Shown here in pieces: positions 1 to 8,790 of a DNA stretch of 64,000 bases. Under the pieces are notes generated by a model that was not told the DNA's origin, did no database searches, and saw nothing but the letters and a program-made list of their open reading frames with translations. Both the position numbers and the translations under genes were made by a program. Every line of letters begins with the position of its first letter. Position 1 is the stretch's first letter. Source of the stretch: Roseiarcus sp963832305 (GTDB lineage Bacteria; Pseudomonadota; Alphaproteobacteria; Rhizobiales; Beijerinckiaceae); NCBI GenBank assembly GCA_963832305.1, contig CAWHTU010000003.1, positions 96,605 through 160,604 of the forward strand. Direction: 5' to 3'.

Positions 1-1
1 C

Positions 2-112
2 GTCATCGGCAAACCGATCTGGGAGACTTACCTCAAAGGCGAGGAGCCCGATCCGAAGGTTGCGATGACGAAAGTGATGGAGGCGGTGCAGGCCGAAATC
101 AAGAAGGGTTGA
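2..112 (+). CDS. ABC transporter substrate-binding protein, C-terminal end (partial)
   Basis: An open frame enters from the left edge and stops with TGA at 110-112, leaving 36 residues. The tail has a Gly-Lys-Pro-x-Trp-Glu start and a helix ending KVMEAVQAEIKKG, which is how extracellular solute-binding proteins of sugar importers commonly end. The gene lies 76 bases upstream of two permease genes on the same strand, the usual order for such importers. The role is inferred mainly from context because most of the protein lies outside the window. Confidence 0.6.
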   Translation, partial: VIGKPIWETYLKGEEPDPKVAMTKVMEAVQAEIKKG

Positions 113-188
113 TCGCCTGGGGCGCGGCGGCTTTGGCCGCCCGCTCCGCACCACCTTGCGCGGAGAGGTAGGCGTATTGGATCTGTGA

Positions 189-1145
189 ATGGCGCAGGCG
201 ATCGTAGACAACGAAGTTGAGCTCGGCGCGCGGGTTGCGGGTGGCCCCGCTGAGGTGATCCGGAAGGGCATGTCGGAGTGGCTGTTTCTCGTCCCAGCCC
301 TCGTATTCTTCATCGGCTATCAGGCTTGGCCGATCGTCCGCGTCCTGTGGCTGAGCTTCACGAACTTCCAGCTCCTGTCGGACAAGCCCGCGCGATGGGT
401 CGGGTTCGACAATTACGCGCAGGCGCTTAACGACCCGCTGATGTGGGCGAGCCTCGGGCGGGCGGCTCTGTTCACCATCATGTTCCTGCCTGGAACGATT
501 ATCCTTCCCTTGCTTCTCGCGATCCTCGTCGACCGCGTCGGGAACCTGCGCCTCGCCACGTTTTACCGCGTGATCCTGCTCGTTCCGGCGGTCATCCCGA
601 GCACCCTGATCTTCGTGCTGTGGAAGTGGATGTACAATTATCAGAGCGGCCCGATCAATCATCTCCTGGTCAATTCGTTCGGGCTCTTCACCCTGCAAAA
701 TGCGCCGCAATGGCTGGGCGGCACGGCGCTCACGCTGCCGGCGATTGCGATCATGGAAGTCTGGTGGGGCCTCGGCTACCACACGATCTTCTTCATCGCC
801 GGCCTTGCAGCGATCCCTAAGGATTTGCCGGACGCGGCGCGCATAGACGGCGCCGGCGAGTGGCAGGTGTTCTGGCATGTGACGAGGCCGCAACTCGCCC
901 CGATCATGATGATCCTCGTCGTCCTGCGCTTCGGCTCCGCAATGGCGGTGATCGACGAATACCTTATCTTCGGCGGATTCAACCGGGCTTCGCCGACCTA
1001 CACCTGGACGATCTTCATGTACGACCAGGCCTTCAAGACGGGGCTCTGGCGGCAAGGTTACGCCGCCTCCATCGGTATGATCGGCGCAATCGCCATGATG
1101 TTCGTCATGGCGGGACTCTTATGGATTTTCCGCCCTAAAGGCTGA
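189..1145 (+). CDS. Sugar ABC transporter permease, MalF/UgpA type
   Basis: A 318-residue inner-membrane permease with about six hydrophobic segments, the first near residues 31-50. The EAA loop that contacts the ATPase is visible at about residues 213-235 (DAARIDGAGEWQVFWH). Length and layout fit the first permease of CUT1-type carbohydrate importers. It follows the binding-protein tail and is separated by 2 bases from the second permease, so the pair should form a heterodimeric channel. The substrate cannot be read from sequence. No intact importer ATPase is present in the window. Confidence 0.88.
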   Translation: MAQAIVDNEVELGARVAGGPAEVIRKGMSEWLFLVPALVFFIGYQAWPIVRVLWLSFTNFQLLSDKPARWVGFDNYAQALNDPLMWASLGRAALFTIMFLPGTIILPLLLAILVDRVGNLRLATFYRVILLVPAVIPSTLIFVLWKWMYNYQSGPINHLLVNSFGLFTLQNAPQWLGGTALTLPAIAIMEVWWGLGYHTIFFIAGLAAIPKDLPDAARIDGAGEWQVFWHVTRPQLAPIMMILVVLRFGSAMAVIDEYLIFGGFNRASPTYTWTIFMYDQAFKTGLWRQGYAASIGMIGAIAMMFVMAGLLWIFRPKG

Positions 1146-1147
1146 CA

Positions 1148-2029
1148 ATGACGCTCGAAGCGGATCGCGCTGATATCGGCGAACTCAGAGATGAACGCGC
1201 CTCGTCTGTCGGAACCGGGGCGCTTCGCCACGTTGTGATCAACCTGTTCAATCTCGCCATCTTGCTGCCGCTTGCCTGGGTCCTGCTCCTGTCGGTGAAG
1301 TCGCTGCCCGACGCGGCGCGCGGCGATTTCTGGCCGAAGCACTTCGATTTCACCCACTATAGCTTTGTCTTTCAACACATCGCGACGCTGCCGGTGAATC
1401 TATTCAACAGCATCTATGTCACGGCGGCGACCGTTCTCATTACGACGGTCTGCGCCGTGCTCGCGGGTTACGCGCTGGTTCACATCCGTCCGCTCGGTTC
1501 AGGCCTCGTTGTGACGGCGCTGCTCGTTTCTCTCTATTTTCCAGTGCGCGTTGTCTCGATCATCAGCATTTACGAGACGCAGCACTGGCTCGGCCTGATC
1601 AACAACACGAGCGGCCTCATATTGCCCTACATCACGCTGCAACTCGCGATCAGCATCCTGATCATGCGCAGCATGTTCCAATTGGTGCCGCACGAAATGT
1701 TCGAATCGGCGAGGATCGACGGCGCCGGCCATTGGCGGGCGCTGTGGGAAATCGGCCTGCCAATGGTGCGCAATGGCCTGGTCGTGATCTTCATCGTCAA
1801 TTTCGTCGCCGCCTGGGGTGAATATCTATTCTGCCTGACGCTGATCGATGACGAGGCCAAGCGCACGATGCCGGTCGTTCTCGCCGCCGCCCAGGGCGGA
1901 CAGGGACAATGGGCATGGCCCAATTTGGCCGCCGTGTACGTCATCGTCGTGACTCCCGGCATAATCGCGTTCACGCTGGCGCAGAGGCTCTTCTTCAAAG
2001 GGCTTATGGAAGGGGCACTCAAAGGATGA
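1148..2029 (+). CDS. Sugar ABC transporter permease, MalG/UgpE type
   Basis: A 293-residue permease with a short cytoplasmic N-terminus, a first membrane segment near residues 30-50 and about five more. The EAA loop lies at about residues 182-205 (HEMFESARIDGAGHWRALWE). It is the second half of the CUT1-type channel and is nearly contiguous with the upstream permease, so translation is probably coupled. The SDR dehydrogenase downstream suggests that the imported sugar or polyol is oxidised after uptake; this link is inference. Confidence 0.88.
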   Translation: MTLEADRADIGELRDERASSVGTGALRHVVINLFNLAILLPLAWVLLLSVKSLPDAARGDFWPKHFDFTHYSFVFQHIATLPVNLFNSIYVTAATVLITTVCAVLAGYALVHIRPLGSGLVVTALLVSLYFPVRVVSIISIYETQHWLGLINNTSGLILPYITLQLAISILIMRSMFQLVPHEMFESARIDGAGHWRALWEIGLPMVRNGLVVIFIVNFVAAWGEYLFCLTLIDDEAKRTMPVVLAAAQGGQGQWAWPNLAAVYVIVVTPGIIAFTLAQRLFFKGLMEGALKG

Positions 2030-2072
2030 CCGTTGCAAGTGTATTTGCGGCATGGCTTCTCGGGGAGGTCGC

Positions 2073-2858
2073 ATGACATTCGACGGCAAGGTGGTCGCAA
2101 TCACTGGCGCGGCGGGCGGGATCGGTCAGAGCCTGTGTCGATTGTTCCTCGACGAAGGCGCGAAGATCGCCGCCATCGACAAGAAAAGGGAACTAGAAGA
2201 TCTCGCCGCCGAGCTCAGGGCAGACACCAAGATTTTCGCTCACGCTGTCGCCGACGTCAGCGACCCAGCGGAAGTGGAGCGCGCCTTCGCTTCGCTGACC
2301 AACGCTCTCGGAACGATCGAAATTCTCGTCAACAACGCCGGCGGCTCGGATCATCTGACTTTCGCCCGCACCGACCCCGCCGGCTGGCGCAGCGAAATCG
2401 AGCGCAACGTGAGCAGCGCCTACTACTGCGTCCATGCCGTCATTTCCGGCATGCAGGCCAGGCGCTCGGGCGTTATCGTCGGCATCGGTTCGGTCAATGG
2501 CTTGGGCGCGCTTGGCGATCCAGCGTATAGCGCCGGCAAGGCGGCGATGATTTCGCTAACCCGCTCGATCGCGCAGGAATACGGCCGCTACGGCGTCCGG
2601 GCGAACATCGTACTGCCCGGCACCGTGCGCACCCCGCTTTGGCAGCGGCGCGCCGCGAAGGACCCCAAGGTCCTTGAGACGTTGAAGCGCTGGTATCCGC
2701 TTGGCCGTATTGTCGAACCGGTCGATGTCGCGAGGGCGGTCGCTTTTCTCGCGTCCGACGCGGCCTCGGCGATCACGGGCGTCGCTCTGCCGGTCGATTG
2801 CGGACTGACGTCCGGCAATATCGTCATGGCGCGCGAGCTGACGCTCGAAGACCTTTGA
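2073..2858 (+). CDS. SDR family NAD(P)-dependent oxidoreductase
   Basis: A classical short-chain dehydrogenase of 261 residues. The cofactor motif TGAAGGIG is at residues 11-18, NNAG at 87-90, and the catalytic set is Ser140, Tyr152 and Lys156 (YSAGK). An in-frame ATG at 2052 exists, but the ATG at 2073 has a clear ribosome site (GGGGAGG) just upstream and places the glycine motif at the usual position. It follows the sugar permeases by 43 bases and probably acts on the imported sugar or polyol. The substrate is not identifiable. Confidence 0.88.
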   Translation: MTFDGKVVAITGAAGGIGQSLCRLFLDEGAKIAAIDKKRELEDLAAELRADTKIFAHAVADVSDPAEVERAFASLTNALGTIEILVNNAGGSDHLTFARTDPAGWRSEIERNVSSAYYCVHAVISGMQARRSGVIVGIGSVNGLGALGDPAYSAGKAAMISLTRSIAQEYGRYGVRANIVLPGTVRTPLWQRRAAKDPKVLETLKRWYPLGRIVEPVDVARAVAFLASDAASAITGVALPVDCGLTSGNIVMARELTLEDL

Positions 2859-2937
2859 CGCCGACCGCTCGGCAATTTTGACTCGTCGCAGAGCGGCCTC
2901 GTTGCCTCGGTGGGAGAGATCGGCGGCAAGCTCGGAC

Positions 2938-3048
2938 TCGGTCAGTCAGCTGCCGCTCGGCCGACGGCAGATCGTCGAGATCACCAAGGCGTTGTTCATC
3001 AAACCGCGTGTCCTCATCTTCGACGAGCCGACGTCTTCGCTCGCCGCC
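2938..3048 (+). pseudogene. Remnant of a sugar ABC transporter ATPase (RbsA/XylG-like)
   Basis: A short stretch encodes the signature-to-Walker-B part of an ABC ATPase: GRRQIVEITKALFIKPRVLI followed by FDEPTSSLA. No Walker A precedes it, and the frame degenerates into Arg/Ala-rich sequence on both sides. The VEI-KAL wording is typical of CUT2 sugar ATPases (RbsA/XylG type), not of the MalK type that would pair with the upstream permeases, so it is probably debris of a different importer. It is the first of several remnants between 2.9 and 4.7 kb. Confidence 0.7.
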
Positions 3049-3295
3049 CTGACGTCGCGATGCTGGTCCGCCTCTCTCCTTCGTCCTCCGCGGCTTGGCG
3101 CTGCTCATCATGCCGCGGCCGGGTGGATTCGTCCCCCGACGCTGTCCGAGTTTCTCGCTGGCGCGCATCCGACCGCAGCCGTCCTGCGGAGCCTTATACT
3201 GGGCTGCCTGATCCTCGGCATGTTACCGCTGTCGGGCCGCGACCAGTCGCGGTAAGGACCACGGGAAGGACGAGCGGGCGGAAGGAGGACATCCA

Positions 3296-4358
3296 GTGCT
3301 TGTGCAAGACCTCGACACGCCCTGCGCGGTCGTTGACCTCGACGTGATGGAGAACAACCTCCGGCGCTGCCAGACCTACCTCGACCGGCACGGCCTCCGC
3401 CTGCGTCCGCACATCAAGACTCACAAGATCCCCGAGTTCGCCCATCTCCAGATCAGGCTCGGCGCGAAGGGCGTGAATTGCCAGAAACTCGGCGAGGTCG
3501 AGGTGATGGCGGACGCCGGAATTACCGACATTCTGCTTACTTACAACCTCATAGGCCAGATTAAGCTCGACCGCCTCGTGGCGCTCGCTCATCGCGCCGA
3601 CGTCAAGGTGGTGGCGGATTCGCGCGAGACGATTGAGGGGCTTTCCTCCGCGATGTCCCGCGCCAGCCTCACGCTGCCGGTTCTGGTCGAGTGCGATACC
3701 GGCGCGCTGCGTTGCGGCGCAACCACACCGACCGAGGCCCTCGGACTCGCGCAGACGATCGACCGAGCCCCCGGACTCGCCTTCCAGGGCCTTATGACCT
3801 ATCCGCCGAAGAACTCGGTCGCGAAGACCAACGCGTGGCTTACCGAGGCCGTCGATCTCTGTAAGCGGTCCGGAGTTGCGGTTGAAATCGTCAGCACCGG
3901 TGGCACCCCCGATCTCTATAGCGCCCATGAAGTGACCGTCGCCACCGAACACCGGCCCGGCACCTACATCTACAGCGACCGCTATCATGTCGAGACGCAT
4001 TCGTTCGGCGATTGGAGCGATTGCGCCTTGCGCGTTCAGGCGAGAGTCGTTTCCGCACGCTGCGCCCGACCGCTGCGTCATCGACGCCGGATCGAAGAGC
4101 CTGTCCTCCGATCTGCTCGGCCTGCAGGGCTATGGCCGCATCCTCGAGCATCTGGACTGGGAGATCTACGGCCTCAGCGAAGAGCACGGCCACGTACGCG
4201 CTCCGCCGGGCTCGGAGGAGCCGCGGATCGGCGAGCTCGTCACCGTCATTCCCAATCACGCCTGCGTCGTCACCAACCTGTACGACCGGGTCTACGCCGC
4301 GCGCCAGGGACGAGTCGAGACCTTCTACGAGGTCGCCGCGCGAGGAAAGGTGCTGTGA
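3296..4358 (+). CDS. D-threonine aldolase / alanine-racemase-fold PLP enzyme, frameshifted
   Basis: It resembles the DSD1/D-threonine aldolase family, PLP- and metal-dependent enzymes acting on D-3-hydroxy amino acids. The N-terminus (DLDTPCAVVDLDVMENNL) and the PLP lysine segment RPHIKTHK are intact. The frame is lost at about 4055-4061, and the C-terminal half (DRCVIDAGSKSLSSDLLG through the stop at 4356-4358) resumes one frame over. Removing one base gives 353 residues, normal for the family. The GTG start at 3296 has GGAGG upstream at 3283-3287. As read, the product would be dead: either a real lesion or a base error. Its stop overlaps the GTG of the next remnant. Confidence 0.72.
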
Positions 4359-4615
4359 GCAAGGAGCCCGATGTCGGTCGCCTCGTCGGCCTGCTCGAAC
4401 GTCTCGTCGCCATCGACACCCAGAATCCGCCGGGCCGGGAGGCCGAAGCCGCGTCGCTGCTCGCTTCGGAGCTCAACGGCCTCGGCTTCGTCACAGAAAT
4501 CAGGCCTCTCACGGAGGACCGCGCGAATGTCATCGCGCGACTCGACAACGGCGCGATTGGAGCCGGATGGACCTCCGATCCCTTCCGCCTCACGGAGCGC
4601 GACGGCCGGCTCTTT
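4355..4615 (+). pseudogene. Truncated M20 peptidase (acetylornithine deacetylase / DapE-like)
   Basis: It begins GTG at 4355, overlapping the stop of the preceding gene. The first about 70 residues match an M20 N-terminus (LLERLVAIDTQNPPGREAEA). The text then jumps from ARLDNG directly to GWTSDPFRLTERDGRL. In intact members these blocks are separated by a segment that carries the metal-binding His-x-Asp, so an internal deletion has removed a catalytic ligand. After about 4615 the homology ends and the rest of the peptidase is absent. Confidence 0.72.
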
Positions 4616-4619
4616 GCGC

Positions 4620-4712
4620 TTCAAGACCGTCGTTCGCGATTTTTCCCAGGACGAGCAGTCCGCGTTGTTTCACGTCAATGCGCGCCGCGTTTACCGAATC
4701 GACGAACCTTGA
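4620..4712 (+). pseudogene. Remnant of an amidohydrolase-family C-terminus
   Basis: One frame over from the peptidase remnant, about 30 residues read VRDFSQDEQSALFHVNARRV then YRIDEP-stop. The pattern Leu-Phe-x-x-Asn-Ala-x-x-x-Tyr-Arg-hydrophobic is the usual C-terminal helix of TIM-barrel amidohydrolases (amidohydrolase_2, lactonase-like). No other part of such a gene is present. It lies 12 bases before the stop of the convergent luciferase-like gene, so it appears to be the end of a deletion joint. Confidence 0.5.
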
Positions 4713-4724
4713 AGAAAAAGTCTC

Positions 4725-5588
4725 TCAGACATTGGCCAGCGCCGCCAGGGTTCGTTCGCGCGCTTCCGGGTCGTCGCCTGCATGAACCGGCTGAATGCAA
4801 ATTTGGTCGGCGCCCGCTTCGAGATGAGCCCGCAAGCCGCGGGCGATCGTCGCCGCATCGCCAGACAGCACCATCGCATCGAGGAACCTGTCCGAACCGT
4901 GGCCGGCAAGATCGGCTTCGGTGAAGCCAATGCGCAACCAGTTGTTCCGATAGTTTGGAAGGGTCATGTAGCGGCGCATTTCATTCCGCGCGAGGCCCCG
5001 GGCCACGGCCGGGTCCGCCTCGAGGCAGACCTTCTGTTCGACCGCCAGCAGCTTGCCAGGCCCCAGGGCGGCTCTCGCCGCGCGTGTATGTTCGGGGGTC
5101 ACATTGTAGGGGACGGCGCCTGCGGTCCGCTCCGCCGCGAGTTTCAGCATCAACGGCCCCAGCGCCGCGATCACAAGCGGCCACTCGCCTGCATTCGACG
5201 GGCTCTCGTAAACGCCGTCGAGGTAGCGGCGCATCGCGGGCACGGGCTTGTCGTAGACGTGGCCTCGCAGCTTCTCGACCATGGGCGCGTGGCTTACGCC
5301 CAGCCCAAGGATGAAGCGATCGTCGTAGAGGCTGGAGAGGGTTCGGAGGCCGCGCCTCGCGGTAAACGGGTCGCGGGCGTAGATATTCGCGATGGAGCTG
5401 CCGATGATGAGTCGTGTCGTATTTGCGAGCAGGAAGCTGGCGATGGAAAGCGATTCGTATCCGACAGCTTCCGGGTACCAGAGCGTCGAATAGCCGAGGT
5501 CTTCAATCGTCCGAAGCAAATAGCAGATCCCGGCGCCGTCCAGGCGGTCGATCGGGTACCAGACACCTAGTCGTCCGAGCTGTCTCAT
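4725..5588 (-). CDS. LLM class F420-dependent oxidoreductase
   Basis: A luciferase-like monooxygenase-fold TIM barrel of 287 residues. It starts MRQLGRLGVWYPIDRL and has the family's ARRGLRTLSSLYDDRFILGL stretch and a C-terminal GADQICIQPV strand. Similar proteins are annotated as TIGR03620-like F420-dependent enzymes; cofactor use is inferred from family and from the surrounding F420 genes. A longer frame opens at 5705, but its first 39 residues are not family-like, so the ATG at 5588 was chosen. It is divergent from fbiC across about 145 bases, which should hold both promoters. Confidence 0.82.
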   Translation of the reverse strand: MRQLGRLGVWYPIDRLDGAGICYLLRTIEDLGYSTLWYPEAVGYESLSIASFLLANTTRLIIGSSIANIYARDPFTARRGLRTLSSLYDDRFILGLGVSHAPMVEKLRGHVYDKPVPAMRRYLDGVYESPSNAGEWPLVIAALGPLMLKLAAERTAGAVPYNVTPEHTRAARAALGPGKLLAVEQKVCLEADPAVARGLARNEMRRYMTLPNYRNNWLRIGFTEADLAGHGSDRFLDAMVLSGDAATIARGLRAHLEAGADQICIQPVHAGDDPEARERTLAALANV

Positions 5589-5733
5589 TTGCGCAAATTC
5601 CCCGAGTCGAGCCGTTTGAGGAGGCGTCGCCACGCACTTCGCCGGTTTGCATCTATCGCGAAGATACCACATCATCGTAAGCCGCTTCCAACACAACGCG
5701 AACATGTTTGGACAGCGTCACAAGGTCATGGCG

Positions 5734-8103
5734 ATGGGTGATTCGAGCGATAGCGCATTTCTTGACTGGCTTGATCGGGCGCCGCTCGCCGAGCTGATCG
5801 AGGCTGCGGGGCGCCTACGCGACGAGGGGCATGGGCGCCATGTCTCCTATTCGCGCAAAGTGTTTATTCCGCTCACCCATCTTTGCCGCGATGTCTGCCA
5901 CTATTGCACCTTCGCCGAGCGGCCTCGCGCGGCAAGGTCTACCTATCTATCCGCGGAAGATGTGCTCGCAATCGCCCGCGCCGGGGCCGCCGCCGGCTGC
6001 ACGGAGGCGCTTTTCACGCTCGGCGATAAACCAGAGCTGCGCTACCGGGCTGCGCGGGAAGCGCTGATCTCGTTCGGGTACGACAGCACGATCGACTATC
6101 TCCAGGCGATGTGCGCAGTGGTGCTGCGCGAGACGGGACTGCTGCCGCACGTCAATCCCGGAGTCATGAGTCGCACCGAGATGGCGGGGCTGCGGACGGT
6201 ATCGGCCAGTCAAGGCATCATGCTCGAATCCCTCAGCGCCCGGCTGTGCGAGCCGGGCCAGGTTCACCATGGCTCGCCTGACAAGCAACCCGAGGCGCGC
6301 CTCAAGACGCTGAGGCTTGCGGGCGAGCTCAGCGTGCCCTTCACAACTGGCATTCTGATCGGCATCGGCGAGACGCGCGCCGAGCGGCTCGAGGCGCTCT
6401 TCGCCATCCGCGATCTGCATCGGCAGTTCGGGCACATTCAGGAAGTCATCGTCCAGAACTTCCGCGCCAAGCCGGGCACCAAGCTCGCCGGAGCCGCGGA
6501 GCCCGATCTCGATGATCTGCTTTGGAGCATCGCCGCCGCGCGCCTTATCCTCGGCCCTGCGATGAACATCCAGGCGCCCCCCAACCTGTCGCCGGGCGTC
6601 TATCCGCGGCTGATTGCGGCGGGTATCAATGACTGGGGTGGGATCTCTCCGGTCACCCCGGATCACGTCAATCCGGAGGCGCCGTGGCCGGCGATTGCGG
6701 AGCTTGCGGCGCGCACGGCCGCCGCCGGGAAAATCTTGGTGCATCGGCTGCCGCTCTATCCCTCTTACCTGCGCGACTTGGCGGCCTGGACGGCGCCCGA
6801 GATCGCCGCACAGACGCGCCGGCTCAGCGACGCCGAGGGCTTGGCGCGCGACGACAATTGGGCCCCTGGAACGAAGGTCGCTCCGCGCATGCCCGCGGTC
6901 CACGCGCGCTCGGTCGATCCCGTTATTGAGCGCACCATCGAGCGCGCTCAAGCAGGCGCACGCCTAAATGCGCCTGAGATCGTGCGGCTGTTCGCGGCGC
7001 GTGATGCGGATTGCCAACGTGTCATCGCAGCGGCCGATGAGCTTCGCCGGACGACGAGCGGCGATGTCATCCGCTACGTCGTCAACCGCAACATCAACTA
7101 CACCAACATCTGCTTCTACCGCTGCAAGTTCTGCGCCTTCTCCAAGGGCAAGACGCATGAGGCGCTGCGGGGCACGCCCTACAATCTCGCCCTCGACGAA
7201 ATCGTGCGGCGCGCGATCGAGGCCTGGGAGCGAGGCGCAACCGAGGTATGCCTCCAGGGCGGTATCCATCCAGACTATACGGGTGAGACCTATCTTGGCA
7301 TTTGCCGCGCGATCAAGGCGGCGGTTCCGGACATGCACATTCACGCCTTCTCGCCATTGGAGGTCACCCAGGGCGCGGCGACGCTTGGCATGCCGATTCA
7401 ATCTTTTCTGGCGGAGCTCAAGGCTGTGGGCTTAGGCACTTTGCCGGGCACCGCCGCCGAGATTCTGGATGATGAAGTGCGCGCCGTGATTTGCGCGGAC
7501 AAGGTCAACTCGGCTCAATGGCTCGATGTCGTGAGGACAGCCCACAGTCTAGGCCTGCGCACGACGTCGACGATCATGTATGGGCACGTCGAGCATCCGC
7601 TGTCCTGGGCGCGGCATCTCATCGCCGTGAGGGACCTGCAGGCGCAGACGGGCGGCTTGACCGAATTCGTGCCATTGCCCTTCGTGCATATGGAAGCGCC
7701 AATGTATCTCAAAGGTTTGGCTCGGCGCGGGCCGACCTTCCGTGAAGCGGTGTTGATGCACGCGGTGGCGCGGCTCGCGCTGCATCCCCACATCACAAAC
7801 ATCCAAACGTCCTGGGTCAAAATGGGACCGGAGGGCGCGGCGGCATGCCTCAACGCGGGCGCCAACGACCTTGGCGGCACCCTGATGAACGAGAGCATCT
7901 CGCGCGCGGCGGGTACGGAACACGGTCAGGAGTTTCCGCCCGAGGCGATGGAGGATCTTATCCGATCGCTTGGGCGCATACCGGAACAGCGGACCACGCT
8001 CTACGGCCTCGTTGCGGAGGAACGCCGCGATGCGTCGATGAACGCCGCGGCGCTGGCTCCCATCGTCTCGACGCCTCCGCGTAAACTCGTACCGGCCGAA
8101 TAG
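5734..8103 (+). CDS. fbiC: FO synthase, fused CofG-CofH (7,8-didemethyl-8-hydroxy-5-deazariboflavin synthase)
   Basis: It makes FO, the deazaflavin chromophore of coenzyme F420, from 5-amino-6-ribitylamino-uracil and tyrosine. Two radical-SAM halves are visible: the CofG cluster motif CRDVCHYC at Cys51/55/58 and the CofH motif CFYRCKFC at Cys460/464/467, counted from the ATG at 5734. About 789 residues fits fused FbiC proteins. The frame is open from 5647 and ATGs at 5704 and 5728 are alternatives; 5734 was chosen because AAGG lies 8 bases upstream. The gene runs convergently into cofC with only three bases between the stop codons. Confidence 0.95.
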   Translation: MGDSSDSAFLDWLDRAPLAELIEAAGRLRDEGHGRHVSYSRKVFIPLTHLCRDVCHYCTFAERPRAARSTYLSAEDVLAIARAGAAAGCTEALFTLGDKPELRYRAAREALISFGYDSTIDYLQAMCAVVLRETGLLPHVNPGVMSRTEMAGLRTVSASQGIMLESLSARLCEPGQVHHGSPDKQPEARLKTLRLAGELSVPFTTGILIGIGETRAERLEALFAIRDLHRQFGHIQEVIVQNFRAKPGTKLAGAAEPDLDDLLWSIAAARLILGPAMNIQAPPNLSPGVYPRLIAAGINDWGGISPVTPDHVNPEAPWPAIAELAARTAAAGKILVHRLPLYPSYLRDLAAWTAPEIAAQTRRLSDAEGLARDDNWAPGTKVAPRMPAVHARSVDPVIERTIERAQAGARLNAPEIVRLFAARDADCQRVIAAADELRRTTSGDVIRYVVNRNINYTNICFYRCKFCAFSKGKTHEALRGTPYNLALDEIVRRAIEAWERGATEVCLQGGIHPDYTGETYLGICRAIKAAVPDMHIHAFSPLEVTQGAATLGMPIQSFLAELKAVGLGTLPGTAAEILDDEVRAVICADKVNSAQWLDVVRTAHSLGLRTTSTIMYGHVEHPLSWARHLIAVRDLQAQTGGLTEFVPLPFVHMEAPMYLKGLARRGPTFREAVLMHAVARLALHPHITNIQTSWVKMGPEGAAACLNAGANDLGGTLMNESISRAAGTEHGQEFPPEAMEDLIRSLGRIPEQRTTLYGLVAEERRDASMNAAALAPIVSTPPRKLVPAE

Positions 8104-8106
8104 GAC

Positions 8107-8790
8107 CTACCGGAGCTCCTGCCTCGCCGTTAGAAGGCGGTCGGCTATGCCCGATTGTTCAAGGAAGGCGAGGGTCAGGGTGGGCGCAGGCGGCGACATT
8201 CTCAGGAAGGTGATGAGATCGGCAGGATTGTCGATGTCCATCCCGATCCCAGGATGGCGGACGATAAGCGGTTCGATCCCATGCTTTCGCGCCGCGCTGA
8301 GATGTGGGTAGAAACTGTCCTCGCCGAAACGCAGCGGAACGGCATCGGGCGGCGAACAGACGATGGTGTTCGATCCGCGATCGTCATGCGCTGGTACGAT
8401 GGTGAAGGCAGGCGCGGCCTGGTGCGCCGCGAGCGTCGCAGCGATCTCCGCTGACGAAAGTCGAGGAATGTCGCCAGGCATTGTCATCATCCCTGCTTTG
8501 CCCTCGCGGGCAAGCCGGCGCGCGGCGGCGGTAACGGCGCCGGTATGACCCTCCCGCGCGCCTTCCGCGACGATGCGCGCGCCACGGCGCTCGGCGAGCC
8601 ATGTCGCAACCGGATCGACCGTAACGACAAGCGTGCCCGCAAGCTCACGGACCGCGCTCACGGCGTTGAGCACATCCTCGAGCATGGTCGTTGCGAGCAG
8701 GCGACGTTCGTCCGAGCTTAATGCCGAGGACAGCCTTTGCTTGGCTCCCTCGAACTCCTTGACGGGCAAGACGGCCCAGATATCGGTCAC
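8107..8790 (-). CDS. cofC: 2-phospho-L-lactate (or PEP) guanylyltransferase CofC/FbiD
   Basis: It activates a three-carbon phosphate (2-phospholactate, phosphoenolpyruvate or 3-phosphoglycerate, depending on the organism) with GTP for F420 side-chain assembly. The 227-residue protein starts MTDIWAVLPVKEFEGAKQRL, the nucleotide-binding N-terminus of the family, and has the MPGDIPRL metal-binding segment near residue 103. Its ATG overlaps the cofD stop by four bases (ATGA), so the two are translationally coupled. It is the last gene of the fgd-cofE-cofD-cofC operon. Substrate choice cannot be decided by eye. Confidence 0.92.
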   Translation of the reverse strand: MTDIWAVLPVKEFEGAKQRLSSALSSDERRLLATTMLEDVLNAVSAVRELAGTLVVTVDPVATWLAERRGARIVAEGAREGHTGAVTAAARRLAREGKAGMMTMPGDIPRLSSAEIAATLAAHQAAPAFTIVPAHDDRGSNTIVCSPPDAVPLRFGEDSFYPHLSAARKHGIEPLIVRHPGIGMDIDNPADLITFLRMSPPAPTLTLAFLEQSGIADRLLTARQELR

